DNA of 64,000 bases from Myxacorys chilensis ATA2-1-KO14 (GTDB lineage Bacteria; Cyanobacteriota; Cyanobacteriia; Leptolyngbyales; Leptolyngbyaceae): positions 62,001-126,000 of the forward strand of contig JAHHHP010000005.1 of assembly GCA_019359275.1 (NCBI GenBank), written 5' to 3'. Numbering within the stretch: position 1 is the stretch's first letter; each line of letters opens with the position of its first letter. The translations under genes were made by a program, and so were the position numbers. Below, piece after piece: positions 9,388-19,560 of this stretch. Below the pieces are notes generated by a model that saw only the letters and a program-made list of their open reading frames with translations, made no database searches and was not told where the DNA came from.

Positions 9388-9413
9388 AGGCGTCCAGGTG
9401 GAATGCCTTTTTT
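9388..9413 (+). terminator. Terminator after the GGDEF gene
   Basis: AGGCGTCC (9388-9395) pairs with GGAATGCCT (9400-9408), with one G-U pair and one bulged A. A T-rich tract (TTTTTT, then ATTTTATT) follows. It lies about 190 bases after the cyclase stop and before the leftward GST gene. Confidence 0.65.
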
Positions 9414-9467
9414 ATTTTATTAGAGTTTATGCAACTCAATCGAACGCCTAGCTTCTAAAGGAAGTGT

Positions 9468-10139
9468 TCAACTTAGAAGCTCGTACGTGCCGCCGCGCTC
9501 TAACGCTCTTTGGTAAGCTGGGCGAGCATGGATACGATCGAGAAAATTCATCAGCTTCGGTCGGCTCACATCTAGGTCTGCCCGCGCGGTAGCCGCTTCG
9601 ATTGGGAAACTCATCTGGATATCAGCAGCGGTAAATTCATTGCCAGCAAACCATGTACTTTTCTCAAGTTCCGCCTCCAAGTAGTTCAGATGCAGCGCAA
9701 TCTGAGGTTCGATGTACGAGCTTTTAGTCTGCCTTGAAATTGCTTGAGCGATCGGACGCACAAAAAAGGGCATCGGACGCTTCTCGATTTGATTGAAGAT
9801 CAGCTTCAATACCAGAGGCGGCATCGCCGAGCCTTCTGCGTAGTGCAGCCAGTAGGTGTACCGCAGCCGCTCCGGGGTACCAGGCATGGGAACGAGCCTG
9901 CCTTCGCCATAGCGATCGACCAAGTACTCGATGATCGCGCCAGACTCAGCCAAGGTCAGATCACCATCAGTGATGACGGGCGACTTGCCGAGAGGATGCA
10001 CCTCGCGCAGTGATGCTGGCGCAAGCAGAGTGTTTGGGTCGCGATCGTAGCGCTTGACTTCATACGTTAGTCCAAGTTCTTCTAGTAGCCAGAGTACTCG
10101 TTGGGAGCGAGAGTTATTCAGATGGTGGACGATGATCAT
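9468..10139 (-). CDS. Glutathione S-transferase
   Basis: A 223-residue soluble GST. The thioredoxin-fold N-domain starts IVHHLNNSRSQRVLWLLEEL and carries the glutathione-contacting segment SPVITDGDLTLAESGAI, including the conserved ES pair. The all-helical C-domain includes FAGNEFTAADIQMSF, the usual N-capping box. The frame is open upstream of the chosen ATG 10139, but the extra 52 codons match nothing and the family starts at MIIVHHL. GSTs of this class conjugate or reduce electrophiles and peroxides; the substrate is unknown. The gene stands alone. Confidence 0.9.
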   Translation of the reverse strand: MIIVHHLNNSRSQRVLWLLEELGLTYEVKRYDRDPNTLLAPASLREVHPLGKSPVITDGDLTLAESGAIIEYLVDRYGEGRLVPMPGTPERLRYTYWLHYAEGSAMPPLVLKLIFNQIEKRPMPFFVRPIAQAISRQTKSSYIEPQIALHLNYLEAELEKSTWFAGNEFTAADIQMSFPIEAATARADLDVSRPKLMNFLDRIHARPAYQRALERGGTYELLS

Positions 10140-10237
10140 CAGACCTTTACTCTTACAGTTATAGGTATGCCTTTGCACTGTAGCGGTTTTCCCTGAACAT
10201 CTGCTTAGAGGGTTACGGTTTCTCGTATGATTAAAAG

Positions 10238-12211
10238 ATGCGATTTTTTTCAAGATTTTTAGCCGCAACGCTGGCGATCGTTCTCTTACCTGCAATCATG
10301 GTTATGGCTCAGTCTGACGCCATTCTTCCTGGAGAAAACCTCGTCGTTGAGGGGATTCCAGCCATTCCGTCGTCTCTGACGGAAACCGTTGAGCGTTACA
10401 CCCAATTTCGGTTTGCGAGTTTATTAAGTTGGCATCCAACGCGACGAGAGATGCTGATTTCAACTCGTTTTGGCGATGTACCGCAAGTGCATCGGGTCAA
10501 GTTTCCGTTGAGCAGTCGTCAACAGATTACGTTTTTCTCGGAACCTGTGGATGGAGCTAGCTTTCAGCCGACCCAAGGAGATTACTTTGTCTTTAGCAAA
10601 GATGTAGGGGGTAATGAATTTAATCAGAACTACCGCTATGACGTAGCTTCGGGCAATGTGACGCTGCTCACAGACGGCAAATCTCGCAATAGCGGTGGCG
10701 TGTGGTCGAATAAGGGCGATCGCATGGTCTATACCTCGACTCGGCGGAATGGAAAAGATGCAGATTTTTACGTAATTAATCCTCAGACTGCAAAAGCTTC
10801 GGCTGCGCCGGCCCCGGAGGATCGCCTGTTAGCTCAAGTTGAAAGTGGCGGTTGGGGAGCTGCCGACTGGTCGCCCGATGATCAGAAAATACTGGTTCAA
10901 GAGTATATTTCTGCGACAGAAAGCAACCTTTGGATCATTGATGCGACTTCGGGCGAAAAGAAGCTGACTACTCCAAAAACTGGAAACAGCAAGGTTTCTT
11001 ATGAAGCAGGAGCTTTTAGCAAAGACGGAAAAGGACTTTATGTGATCACCGATCGCGAGTCTGAATTCCTCCGATTAGCGTATGTTGATCTTGCAACGCA
11101 GAAGCACACCTACCTAACCAGTCAGATTCCGTGGGACGTTGAGGAATTTGATCTTTCAGATGATGGAAAGTTACTTGCCTTTGTCACGAATGAAGATGGG
11201 GCGAGCGTGCTGCACTTGCTTGACACCGCAACAGGTAAGGAGAAAGCACTCCCCAAGCTCCCGATTGGGCAAGTGAGCGGTATCTTATGGCATCCTAATA
11301 ACCAGGATTTAGGCTTCACGTTGGTCGCGGCGCGATCGACTGCCGATGTCTATTCGCTCAACGTGACCGATAACAAGATTGAACGCTGGACAGAGAGCGA
11401 AACCGGAGGACTCAACACGGCAAACTTCTCAGAACCAGAACTTGTTCGCTGGAAGAGTTTTGATGGCAAAACGATTTCTGGGTTTCTCTATCGTCCGCCT
11501 GCCAAATTCACAGGTAAGCGTCCTGTGATTGTCAATATTCATGGCGGCCCAGAAAGTCAGTTTCGTCCGAGTTTCTTAGGGCGACTCAACTACTATCTCA
11601 ATGAGTTAGGGGTTGCGATCGTATTTCCTAACGTTCGGGGTTCTACAGGCTACGGCAAAACGTTTGTCGATCTCGACAATGGATTTCGACGAGAAGATTC
11701 GGTGAAAGATATCGGGGCGCTGCTCGATTGGATTGCGACTCAGCCGACTTTAGACAAAGACCGCATTCTGGTGACAGGCGGAAGCTACGGCGGATATATG
11801 TCATTAGCCGTCGCGACTAAGTATAGCGATCGCATTCGTGCTGCGATCGACATCGTGGGAATCTCGAATTTTGTCAGCTTCTTAGAGCGGACAGAAAGCT
11901 ACCGTCGTGACTTGCGACGAGTGGAGTATGGCGATGAACGCGACCCAAAAATGCGAGAGTTTTTGCAGAAGATCTCGCCGTTGAATAATGCCAGCCAAAT
12001 CAAGAAGCCGTTATTTGTGGTGCATGGGCAGAATGATCCGCGTGTACCGCTAAATGAAGCTCAGCAAATTGTGAAAACCGTTCGGAATAATAAGGTTCCG
12101 GTTTGGTATCTCATGGCAAAAGATGAGGGACATGGATTTAGCAAGAAGAAGAATGTGGATTTTCAGTTCTATGCAACGGTAATGTACCTGCGAGAAACCT
12201 TGCTGAAGTAG
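10238..12211 (+). CDS. Exported S9-family prolyl oligopeptidase-like peptidase
   Basis: A 657-residue serine peptidase with an N-terminal signal (RFLAATLAIVLLPAIMVMAQ, cleavage likely near residue 25). Residues about 50-380 form a TolB/WD40-like beta-propeller. The alpha/beta-hydrolase domain follows, with oxyanion region HGGPESQF, nucleophile elbow GGSYGGYM, acid region GQNDPRVP and catalytic His in DEGHGF. All three triad residues are present, so it should be active. The family trims short peptides or acylated amino acids; export to the periplasm is predicted. It ends 50 bases before the convergent membrane-protein gene. Confidence 0.92.
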   Translation: MRFFSRFLAATLAIVLLPAIMVMAQSDAILPGENLVVEGIPAIPSSLTETVERYTQFRFASLLSWHPTRREMLISTRFGDVPQVHRVKFPLSSRQQITFFSEPVDGASFQPTQGDYFVFSKDVGGNEFNQNYRYDVASGNVTLLTDGKSRNSGGVWSNKGDRMVYTSTRRNGKDADFYVINPQTAKASAAPAPEDRLLAQVESGGWGAADWSPDDQKILVQEYISATESNLWIIDATSGEKKLTTPKTGNSKVSYEAGAFSKDGKGLYVITDRESEFLRLAYVDLATQKHTYLTSQIPWDVEEFDLSDDGKLLAFVTNEDGASVLHLLDTATGKEKALPKLPIGQVSGILWHPNNQDLGFTLVAARSTADVYSLNVTDNKIERWTESETGGLNTANFSEPELVRWKSFDGKTISGFLYRPPAKFTGKRPVIVNIHGGPESQFRPSFLGRLNYYLNELGVAIVFPNVRGSTGYGKTFVDLDNGFRREDSVKDIGALLDWIATQPTLDKDRILVTGGSYGGYMSLAVATKYSDRIRAAIDIVGISNFVSFLERTESYRRDLRRVEYGDERDPKMREFLQKISPLNNASQIKKPLFVVHGQNDPRVPLNEAQQIVKTVRNNKVPVWYLMAKDEGHGFSKKKNVDFQFYATVMYLRETLLK

Positions 12212-12260
12212 GGCAGCCGAGTTGCCTCTTGAAGCATCCAGTAGAGCCATCTAGACCCGT

Positions 12261-13682
12261 CTATTGTCTTAACTGCCGAATCTGACGGGTCTCTTCTAAG
12301 CTGCCTTCAAAATCTTCTTCACTTAACCGTCGTACATAGTTCACTTTAATTTCTTCTAGCAGATCTGTTGCAAGCGATTGCAGTTCCTGAACGGATTGCT
12401 CGCGCTGCAATTCGGTTGAAAAGGTCTGTCCGAAGTTCTTCACGAGTTTAGTGACTAATTCTGCTCCGGCTTTATCTTCTAATGCCATAACGATCGCACC
12501 GTACACGCCTTGAGTGACCTCTGTAACTAGCCGCTCATTGATTTGACGCGGCACGTCACCCACAAGCGGAACGGCTTTGAGCGCTTGATAAGCAGGAGAC
12601 TGACTCAGAATCATCTCGATATTGTGGCGCATCAGCGCTTCGAGATCCGGCCTAATTTTGGGAAGGACGCTGTACACCGTTGTCTGTAACAAGTGAGTCG
12701 CTAAATCTTGTATCTCATCGCGCTGGTTCAGGTCGATGTAAGGACGTTTGGCAGATTCCACCAGCCAACGCGACACTTCTCCCCGCGCGATCGCGTCTTT
12801 CAGGCGATTGATCACTTGGATCACAACGACTTCTGCGATATCTTCTGAAATATTGGCAACAAAGCCTTGGCTCGCTTGAACTCGAATTCGGGAGAAGTTA
12901 AGAAATCCAGCATGTTCTAGGCGTATCGCGACGGGAATCACGCGCAAAAACCGCCAAAACGGAAGCAGCAGAAAGATGTCGTACCATCGCCACAGCATGG
13001 CATCGAACCAACCCAAGCTTTTGAACCGGCGGCTGAGGTAAAACGTCCGCGCCAGAAACTCTAACCCAAACAGTGCGATAAACGGCGCATCGATCAACCA
13101 AAACCAATCGGTAAATTCGCCATTCTCGCCAATGGTTCGATAATAGTTAGAGGCGATCAACGGGCGGATGTTCTGATCAAAAAATTGCAGTTCCGAATCG
13201 ACGCCTTTTTTCGCCAAATAACTTTGGCTCCAAAATACAGCAAAGGCTTGGCGGGACGATTCGTTACGCCGTTGCCCAAAGATGCGATCGCGCATCCGAT
13301 TTTTGATTTTCTCTAACGTTCCAGATTTGTTTGCAACTGCAAACGGATTGCTTTGAATCAGTTCATCACTGCGATCGCGTAATTCCTGCAAGCGAGTCCG
13401 CACTGCTGTAGATTGCGGTCCGCCTTGCTGAAGGTCTTGCTCTAGCCGATTCACCGTTTCTAAATAGGCTTCTGTGTCTCGATGGGGTTCAATTCCTTTC
13501 ACACGGTCATAACGCTGTACCAGAACAGGAACATGGCGGAACCAGAAATCTCGCCACGGGATATAAGTACTATCAAGTACGACTAAGCCAAGATTGGTAA
13601 GAGCCGCGATCGCCATTACTCTTTCAAACCAAAGATTCTTGCGGCGAGAAGGACTGATCGCGATGGGTCGAACACGAGCCAT
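12261..13682 (-). CDS. Conserved cyanobacterial membrane protein, unknown function
   Basis: This protein of about 473 residues has a hydrophobic helix near the N-terminus (MAIAALTNLGLVVL), two more in the middle (FWLIDAPFIALFGLEFLA, then DIFLLLPFWRFLRVIP) and a long soluble C-terminal half rich in charged helices. The middle part, with spaced arginines, faintly recalls the voltage-sensor region of ion channels, but no selectivity filter was seen. ATG 13682 is preferred to a TTG five codons upstream. A 9-bp inverted repeat (12253-12261 with 12284-12292) spans its stop codon. Confidence 0.65.
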   Translation of the reverse strand: MARVRPIAISPSRRKNLWFERVMAIAALTNLGLVVLDSTYIPWRDFWFRHVPVLVQRYDRVKGIEPHRDTEAYLETVNRLEQDLQQGGPQSTAVRTRLQELRDRSDELIQSNPFAVANKSGTLEKIKNRMRDRIFGQRRNESSRQAFAVFWSQSYLAKKGVDSELQFFDQNIRPLIASNYYRTIGENGEFTDWFWLIDAPFIALFGLEFLARTFYLSRRFKSLGWFDAMLWRWYDIFLLLPFWRFLRVIPVAIRLEHAGFLNFSRIRVQASQGFVANISEDIAEVVVIQVINRLKDAIARGEVSRWLVESAKRPYIDLNQRDEIQDLATHLLQTTVYSVLPKIRPDLEALMRHNIEMILSQSPAYQALKAVPLVGDVPRQINERLVTEVTQGVYGAIVMALEDKAGAELVTKLVKNFGQTFSTELQREQSVQELQSLATDLLEEIKVNYVRRLSEEDFEGSLEETRQIRQLRQ

Positions 13683-13795
13683 AGGAGCGAGACACAAAGA
13701 GAGTATAGGCTCTAGAGTACAAGGTACTCAGTATCATTTGTCAGATTATAAAGTCGGATTATTAGGTAGAGAAACAGAATGAATTACATTCCTCA

Positions 13796-13833
13796 TGCAA
13801 AAACCTCCAATTTCTTCGAGAAATCGGAGGTTT
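13796..13833 (-). terminator. Terminator of the small exported-protein gene
   Basis: A 15-bp stem with one mismatch (13801-13815 with 13819-13833) over a 3-base loop. On the minus strand it ends in TTTTT. It lies 27 bases after the stop of the gene at 13861-14106. Confidence 0.9.
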
Positions 13834-13860
13834 AGATATACGTTTTTTGGGTTCACCGAC

Positions 13861-14106
13861 TTATAAGTTGTCAGATTTCTGAACGTCTACTGAAAAAGCA
13901 TTCTGTTTAGCATTTTTAGTCGCCTTCTGAGTATCAGATTCGCATACTGAACCAGTTAGAGCAATGACCAGATTTCCCTTGTTCGTGTAGCAGGTGTAAT
14001 CGGAAGACACTACGGTTCTTGTAGAAGTACGATCTGCGCTGATCACTTGCGAGAAACTGCTCAATGCGCCTGTTAGAAGAGAAGCTAAAACTAGCGTTTT
14101 CAACAT
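13861..14106 (-). CDS. Small exported protein, unknown
   Basis: An 81-residue protein with a clear signal peptide (MLKTLVLASLLTGALSS) and a mature part of about 57 residues containing two cysteines (YTCYTN and SVCES) that could form one disulfide. No family recognised. ATG 14106 is chosen because the signal peptide begins there; a TTG 13 codons upstream extends the frame but puts a polar tail before the signal. It has its own terminator and a leader that can fold (14107-14178), so it is probably a real single-gene transcript. Confidence 0.6.
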   Translation of the reverse strand: MLKTLVLASLLTGALSSFSQVISADRTSTRTVVSSDYTCYTNKGNLVIALTGSVCESDTQKATKNAKQNAFSVDVQKSDNL

Positions 14107-14178
14107 ACGGTTAGAGAGGAGGTGTACTTCTTCAGAGTTGACCAATCCTCATGAAGTAATGCTGGGTTAACACCTCCA
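14107..14178 (-). promoter_or_regulatory. Foldable leader of the small exported-protein gene
   Basis: Read on the minus strand, GGAGGTGT at the distal end pairs with ACACCTCC about 12 bases before the ATG. TACTTC and GAAGTA extend the pairing after an 11-base bulge. The only purine-rich Shine-Dalgarno-like run is in the distal arm, not near the start. This may be a translation-control fold or chance. Confidence 0.35.
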
Positions 14179-14673
14179 ATCAATAAATTTTTAATGAAGA
14201 TTAGCTGAGAATAGCCGTCTGTTGAATCACACTTTGCGCTCTTAGGTGCGCTCACCTAACTGAATCAAGCCCATCTTGCCGCGATCGCTCTAGGGCGCTT
14301 AGGAGATAGGAGAATCTCTCATACACAGAGCCACTGGAGAAAAGTAGAGCGCCTTGAAGAAAACGGCTCTGAGTAGAGATAATTTTTTGTCTCTGTCAAA
14401 ACTCTAAAGCTATCCTTTGAAAAAAGGCAGTGTTTATACGTATTCTTCACGCTTTTTTCATGAGTAAACTAATTTTTTCATGAGTAAGGCAAAAGAAATA
14501 CGGTATTCATAAACAGTTAATAAATATCGTAGGAGCATTATTTTCCACGCGATCGTAGACAACAGGCTAAACCAAATAGACCACTTCAATTCAACGCAGA
14601 AAATGCCGCCTTTATTAGCAGTGCTTCATCAATAGCCTTTATCCTAAATAGAGACACACGATCGCGGATAACA
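14179..14673. other. Intergenic stretch with several hairpins
   Basis: About 500 bases before trmFO without a gene. Inverted pairs include AGAGCC/GGCTCT, GGCGCT/AGCGCC and AGAGA/TCTCT, all between about 14290 and 14400, the last around a T6 run. An unannotated small RNA is possible but not shown. No tRNA fold was seen. Confidence 0.3.
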
Positions 14674-16053
14674 ATGACAGATCTCCAACCAATACAGGTG
14701 CTGGGCGGCGGATTAGCAGGCACAGAAGCCGCTTGGCAAATTGCTCAAGCAGGCGTTCCGGTGATTTTGCACGAGATGCGCCCTCTGATGCAAAGCCCAG
14801 CTCATCACAGCGAACATTTAGCAGAATTAGTGTGCAGTAACTCTTTTGGGGCGCAAGCTACTGATCGGTCTTCGGGTCTACTCCACGAAGAACTGCGGCG
14901 GTTGGGGTCGATTGTAATTAGCAAAGCCGATGAGCATCAGGTTCCGGCAGGAGGAGCGCTGGCAGTCGATCGGGCAGTGTTTAGCCAAAATTTGACTGAA
15001 ACGCTTTTTTGCCATCCGCTGATTGAATTGCGTCGAGGGGAAGTAACAGAGATTCCAGCCGAAGGTATTGTGGTTCTCACGACAGGACCGCTTACTACGC
15101 CTGCCCTAGCCGATGATCTTCAAAGATTTACGGGCATGGAATATATGAGTTTCTTTGATGCGGCAAGTCCAATTATCGTCGGGGAGTCGATTAATTTTGA
15201 GACGGCATTTTTAGCCTCTCGCTACGATCGCGGGGAAGCCGCTTATCTCAATTGTCCGCTAGACAAAGACCAGTACTTGCACTTTTGGCAGGAATTGTGC
15301 AAGGCAGAACAAGCCGAACTGAAGGACTTTGAGCGAGAAACCGCAAAGTTTTTTGAAGCGTGTTTGCCCATCGAGGAAATGGCGCGGCGGGGTGAAGATA
15401 CGATGCGCTATGGTCCAATGAAGCCTGTTGGGCTGTTTGACGCCCGTAAAGGCGATTTTCGGGCTGCAGAAAATAAGATTCATCGTCCCTATGCGGTGGT
15501 GCAATTGCGGCAAGAAGACAAAGCGGGTCAACTTTGGAACATGGTTGGCTTCCAAACGAATTTACGATGGGGCGAACAAAAGCGGGTGTTCAAACTCATT
15601 CCTGGATTGGAGAACGCTGAGTTTGTCAGAATGGGCGTCATGCATCGCAACACATTTATCAATTCGCCAGAATTGCTATCGCCAACGCTACAGTTTAAGC
15701 AGCGACCAACGCTATTGGCTGCCGGACAGATTAGCGGGACAGAAGGATATACCGCCGCTTCAGCCGGAGGTTGGTTAGCGGGGACGAATGCGGCACGGTT
15801 GGCACTAGGGCTGCCAACTGTGGAGCTTCCCGCAACGACCATGATGGGCGCATTGTTTGATTTCATCAGTTCTGCGGCTCCAAAAACCTTTCAACCCATG
15901 CCCCCGAACTTTGGAATTTTGCCCGCATTACCGCAGAAGATTCGTAACAAGCAAGAACGGTATGGTCAGTATCGCGATCGCGCTTTTGCCGATCTCTCAT
16001 CTTGGGCAGCGATGCATCGCATTTCTTATCATCAGATGGCATTGGTCGGGTAG
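14674..16053 (+). CDS. trmFO: Folate/FAD-dependent tRNA m5U54 methyltransferase TrmFO
   Basis: TrmFO makes 5-methyluridine at position 54 of tRNA using methylenetetrahydrofolate and FAD. The N-terminus has the FAD-binding glycine motif [18 protein letters not shown] and [12 protein letters not shown] are the conserved TrmFO/GidA-small segments, and the C-terminal [16 protein letters not shown] is the second FAD signature. The 459 residues match the bacterial enzyme. The gene is alone on its strand. A 9-bp inverted repeat follows the stop at 16070-16100. Confidence 0.95.
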   Translation: MTDLQPIQVLGGGLAGTEAAWQIAQAGVPVILHEMRPLMQSPAHHSEHLAELVCSNSFGAQATDRSSGLLHEELRRLGSIVISKADEHQVPAGGALAVDRAVFSQNLTETLFCHPLIELRRGEVTEIPAEGIVVLTTGPLTTPALADDLQRFTGMEYMSFFDAASPIIVGESINFETAFLASRYDRGEAAYLNCPLDKDQYLHFWQELCKAEQAELKDFERETAKFFEACLPIEEMARRGEDTMRYGPMKPVGLFDARKGDFRAAENKIHRPYAVVQLRQEDKAGQLWNMVGFQTNLRWGEQKRVFKLIPGLENAEFVRMGVMHRNTFINSPELLSPTLQFKQRPTLLAAGQISGTEGYTAASAGGWLAGTNAARLALGLPTVELPATTMMGALFDFISSAAPKTFQPMPPNFGILPALPQKIRNKQERYGQYRDRAFADLSSWAAMHRISYHQMALVG

Positions 16054-16069
16054 CAAGGTGCCTATTAAA

Positions 16070-16100
16070 CGCCTTATCGCACCGACGCTAAGATAAGGCG
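16070..16100 (+). other. Hairpin after trmFO
   Basis: CGCCTTATC (16070-16078) pairs perfectly with GATAAGGCG (16092-16100) over a 13-base loop. There is no U-tract, so it may protect an mRNA 3' end rather than terminate transcription. The right arm runs into a HIP1 octamer. Confidence 0.5.
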
Positions 16101-16220
16101 ATCGCTTCACTCTCTAATGCCTACTTTCCCGCATTCTTTTGTTGCCGACAAAAATTCTGCCGACACTCACCGTTGCCCGCCTTCAATCGAAACCAAATTC
16201 AATTTTTGGATGTTTGCAGG

Positions 16221-19200
16221 CTAAGCCGTTTCGGTTCTAGTTCTCAGCATTTGAGATTGTCGAATTGGAATTTCAATCGCAAACTCTGTGCCGCGATTGG
16301 GCTGAGAAGCACACTTCAAATCGCCATTATGACCTTCAGTAATAATCTGATAACTGATAGACAGCCCTAAACCTGTTCCTTTGCCCACTGGTTTAGTGGT
16401 GAAAAAGGGATCAAAAATGCGCGATCGCACTCGGTCAAGTAGACCTATTCCATTGTCTTTAATCCGAATGCTAATTCGACTCGTATTTACCACGGTGGTA
16501 CGAATCTGAATCGTAGGAGTAATATTATTTCGTGCCGTGATCGATTCTTCTAAAGCATCAATTCCGTTGCTCAAAATATTCATAATCACTTGATTTAGCT
16601 GAGCCGGATAGCATTCGACAAGTGGCAATTCGCCATACTGCTTAATGATCTGGATGGCAGGGCGAGCCGACGTTGAATTTAGGCGGTGCTGCAAGATCAG
16701 TAAGGTGCTATCGATTCCATCGTGGATATTAACAAACTTGCGTTGAGCCTCATCCAAACGCGAGAAATTGCGTAGTGAAAGAACAATCTCGCAGATTCGC
16801 TCAGCTCCACTTTGCATTGAGCGAAGCAGCTTTAATGAATCTTGTCGAACGAAATCTAGATCAAAATCATCAATCAGATCTTGAATCTCAATGCTAGGGT
16901 TAGGAACATGCTTTTGGTACAGATCAATCAATTCTAAAATAGTTTGAAAATATTCATCAAGGTGACCAAGATTGCCAGAAATGAAGTTAACAGGATTGTT
17001 AATTTCATGAGCGACGCCTGCTACTAATTGCCCCAAACTCGCCATTTTTTCTCCTTGAATCAGGCGAAGTTGCGAGTCTTTTAATTCTGCTAACGCTTGA
17101 GCTAATTCAGTTGCTTGTTGTCTTGTTTGCTCCAGTAATTCTGCTTGTTGAAGCGCAATTCCAAGCTGAACGCCAATTTGTGTTAATAAATTCTTCTCAT
17201 CGGTTGCCCAGCGGCGCGGCTCTGACATTTGATAGGCGACCAGCAATCCCCAAAGCGCTTCGCCCTGCAAAATCGGCACAAAAACCTCGTGACGCGAGTA
17301 TTGTCCCACTTGAGTATTGGGCAGAAAAATGTCAGCGACCGAGATTTGAGGAGTAATGGTCGGCGTCCAGCCATCGGAGATCGAATCTGCGACAAATTCG
17401 CCGCTCCAGTCTTTATAAAATCGGTAGATGGCGACGCGATCGACCTCCAAAAACTGACGGACTTCTTGAGTTGTTGTTTGGAAGATGAAATCGAGATCGA
17501 GCGATTGACGAATCTTATCAATCGTTTTGAATAGCGATCGTTGTCGTTCGGCTGTTTTTTCAACCCGTTTGACATACTCGGCTTGCTGAAGCGCAACGCC
17601 AAGCTGCGAGCTAATTTGAGTTAGCAACTGAACCTCATCGCTCTGCCAACGTCGAGGCTCAGAGTTTTGAAAAGCGGCAAGCAAGCCCCACAAGTGCTGA
17701 TCATGATAGATTCCCGCGATCGCGTAGGCACGCGCTTGATAGGTCTTCAACACTTGGCGATAGCAATCGGAGAAGCCAGCTTGGTCAACATCGTGGCACA
17801 CGCGAACCCGCTCACCTCTTGAAAATCGTCCTCCTTTAGTGTCTTGCAGATGGGAATCGACGATCGGTGGCGTGGCTAACTGCTGCAAGCTACAATCGCT
17901 CACATTGTCGCGCAGATGAGAAGATGAAGTCAGGGGATGCACGAGCGAATCCCATTCAGGAGCCATCGATTCTGCCACAAACCGTCCACTCCAATCTGGG
18001 TTGAATTGATAGATCACCACGCGATCGGCATTCAATAACTGCTGCACTTCGTAAACTGACGTCTGAAAGATCGTCTCTAGATCGAGCGACTGTCGAATTC
18101 GGACAATGGATGCTGTGATCGCACGCTGCCGTTCGACCGCTTTTTCCTGAACTGCCACTTGCGCTAACAGCGCCGATTGAATCTGAACTTGTTTGAAATA
18201 CTCAGCGTGCTGAAGCGCAACGCCCATCTGTGTGCCAATCTGCGCCAACCAATCAACTTCCAATGGCTGCCAATCGCGAGGAGACGTATTGTGATACGCC
18301 GCGATCAAGCCCCACAGACGCTCCCCCACGAGAATCGGCGCAATTGCAAAGGCTTTTGCCTGAAATTGTTCTAACAGTTGGATGTGACAGTCTTTGAGTC
18401 CCGCTTGATAGATGTCTGCGATCGCACAGGTTTCGTTGTGAACGTATCGGCCCCCTCCCGTCTCCTGTAAAAATGTATCAGCTACCATTGGCGAACTATC
18501 GACCAATGGCTTCCACCCGTCTAAGAGCGACTCCGCTACAAACAAACCACTCCAATCTGGCAAGAATTGATAGATTGCCACCCGCTCGACTTGCAACAGT
18601 TTCCGGGCTTCCTCAGTCGCAGTCTGAAAAATGGTGTCTGGATCGAGCGATCGCCGAATCACATCAATTGTTTTTGCCAGTGCCCGTTCGCGTTCTGCGG
18701 CACTCGCAAGCCGGATGGCTTGGGCTTGCACTTGTGTTAAATGCTCGGCTTGAGTAATGGCGGTTCCCAAATGCTGCGCGATTTGACCGACAAACTCGAC
18801 TTCTGAATCTTCCCAGTTTCGTGCTTGCTGACAGTCATGAATACATAACAATCCCCATAGCGTTTCCCCTTTAAGTAAGGGAGCTACCACATTCGCCCGG
18901 ACTTGAAACTGCTCTAGAATTTTGAGATAGCAGTCTTGGTATTGCCCTGCATGAATATCTGCGATCGCGTGAATCTGCCCCTGCTGATAAAGCGGTGCAA
19001 ACCGTTCACTAAAGCGATGATCCTGCACCCTATGTTGCATTGCCGATACCCACGGCGCAGCAACATCTTCAGATACAAATTCACCTTCCCAATTTTGTTC
19101 TGGGTAGAACCGAAAGATAGCCACGCGATCGACCTTCAGCCATTGTCGAACTTCCGTCACCGTTGTTTTGAAAATCGTGTCGAGATCAAGTGATTCTCGG

Positions 19201-19304
19201 ATTCTCGCAATCACGTCAGCTAACGCTTTCTGCTGGTCTGTCTCAGTTTGAACGGTTGAAGAACTTGGGTTTGAGGTGCTGATTGGGTGAGTCATGTTAT
19301 GCAT
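16221..19304 (-). CDS. Four-GAF sensor histidine kinase
   Basis: A very large cytosolic sensor kinase. Four tandem GAF domains each begin with a motif like RIRQSLDLDTIFQT and end with LWGLL. A coiled linker then leads to the kinase: H-box VAHEINNPVNF, N-box MNILSNGIDAL, G1 DNGIG and G2 GTGLGL, all intact. GAF2 keeps DCHIQLLEQFQ, the position of the bilin-linking cysteine in phytochrome-type and cyanobacteriochrome GAFs. GAF1 and GAF3 have DCY, and GAF4 has lost this region. Bilin binding is possible but unproved. The frame is open to GTG 19397; ATG 19304 or 19295 is a more usual start. No receiver domain or regulator gene adjoins it. Confidence 0.88.
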   Translation of the reverse strand: MHNMTHPISTSNPSSSTVQTETDQQKALADVIARIRESLDLDTIFKTTVTEVRQWLKVDRVAIFRFYPEQNWEGEFVSEDVAAPWVSAMQHRVQDHRFSERFAPLYQQGQIHAIADIHAGQYQDCYLKILEQFQVRANVVAPLLKGETLWGLLCIHDCQQARNWEDSEVEFVGQIAQHLGTAITQAEHLTQVQAQAIRLASAAERERALAKTIDVIRRSLDPDTIFQTATEEARKLLQVERVAIYQFLPDWSGLFVAESLLDGWKPLVDSSPMVADTFLQETGGGRYVHNETCAIADIYQAGLKDCHIQLLEQFQAKAFAIAPILVGERLWGLIAAYHNTSPRDWQPLEVDWLAQIGTQMGVALQHAEYFKQVQIQSALLAQVAVQEKAVERQRAITASIVRIRQSLDLETIFQTSVYEVQQLLNADRVVIYQFNPDWSGRFVAESMAPEWDSLVHPLTSSSHLRDNVSDCSLQQLATPPIVDSHLQDTKGGRFSRGERVRVCHDVDQAGFSDCYRQVLKTYQARAYAIAGIYHDQHLWGLLAAFQNSEPRRWQSDEVQLLTQISSQLGVALQQAEYVKRVEKTAERQRSLFKTIDKIRQSLDLDFIFQTTTQEVRQFLEVDRVAIYRFYKDWSGEFVADSISDGWTPTITPQISVADIFLPNTQVGQYSRHEVFVPILQGEALWGLLVAYQMSEPRRWATDEKNLLTQIGVQLGIALQQAELLEQTRQQATELAQALAELKDSQLRLIQGEKMASLGQLVAGVAHEINNPVNFISGNLGHLDEYFQTILELIDLYQKHVPNPSIEIQDLIDDFDLDFVRQDSLKLLRSMQSGAERICEIVLSLRNFSRLDEAQRKFVNIHDGIDSTLLILQHRLNSTSARPAIQIIKQYGELPLVECYPAQLNQVIMNILSNGIDALEESITARNNITPTIQIRTTVVNTSRISIRIKDNGIGLLDRVRSRIFDPFFTTKPVGKGTGLGLSISYQIITEGHNGDLKCASQPNRGTEFAIEIPIRQSQMLRTRTETA

Positions 19305-19560
19305 GGCTTGGGAAGCTATGTTATGAAGACCGCTCAAGCAGAAAGAGGTAGAAAGAGACACTACCTTAGCCCTACTTTCTGTGAGAAAAATCTTCACTCA
19401 AAATGCCCAACCACTTTTCAGCCCTAACCTACCCTTAGACTGATTTACAAAGTAAATTCCTAGATATTTTTTTGTGAATTTGCCTAGAAACTCAAGTTAC
19501 AAATACTTGAATAGCTAAGCATCAAATCCTAAATGGCGGTATCAGAGATCGTTAAGGATT

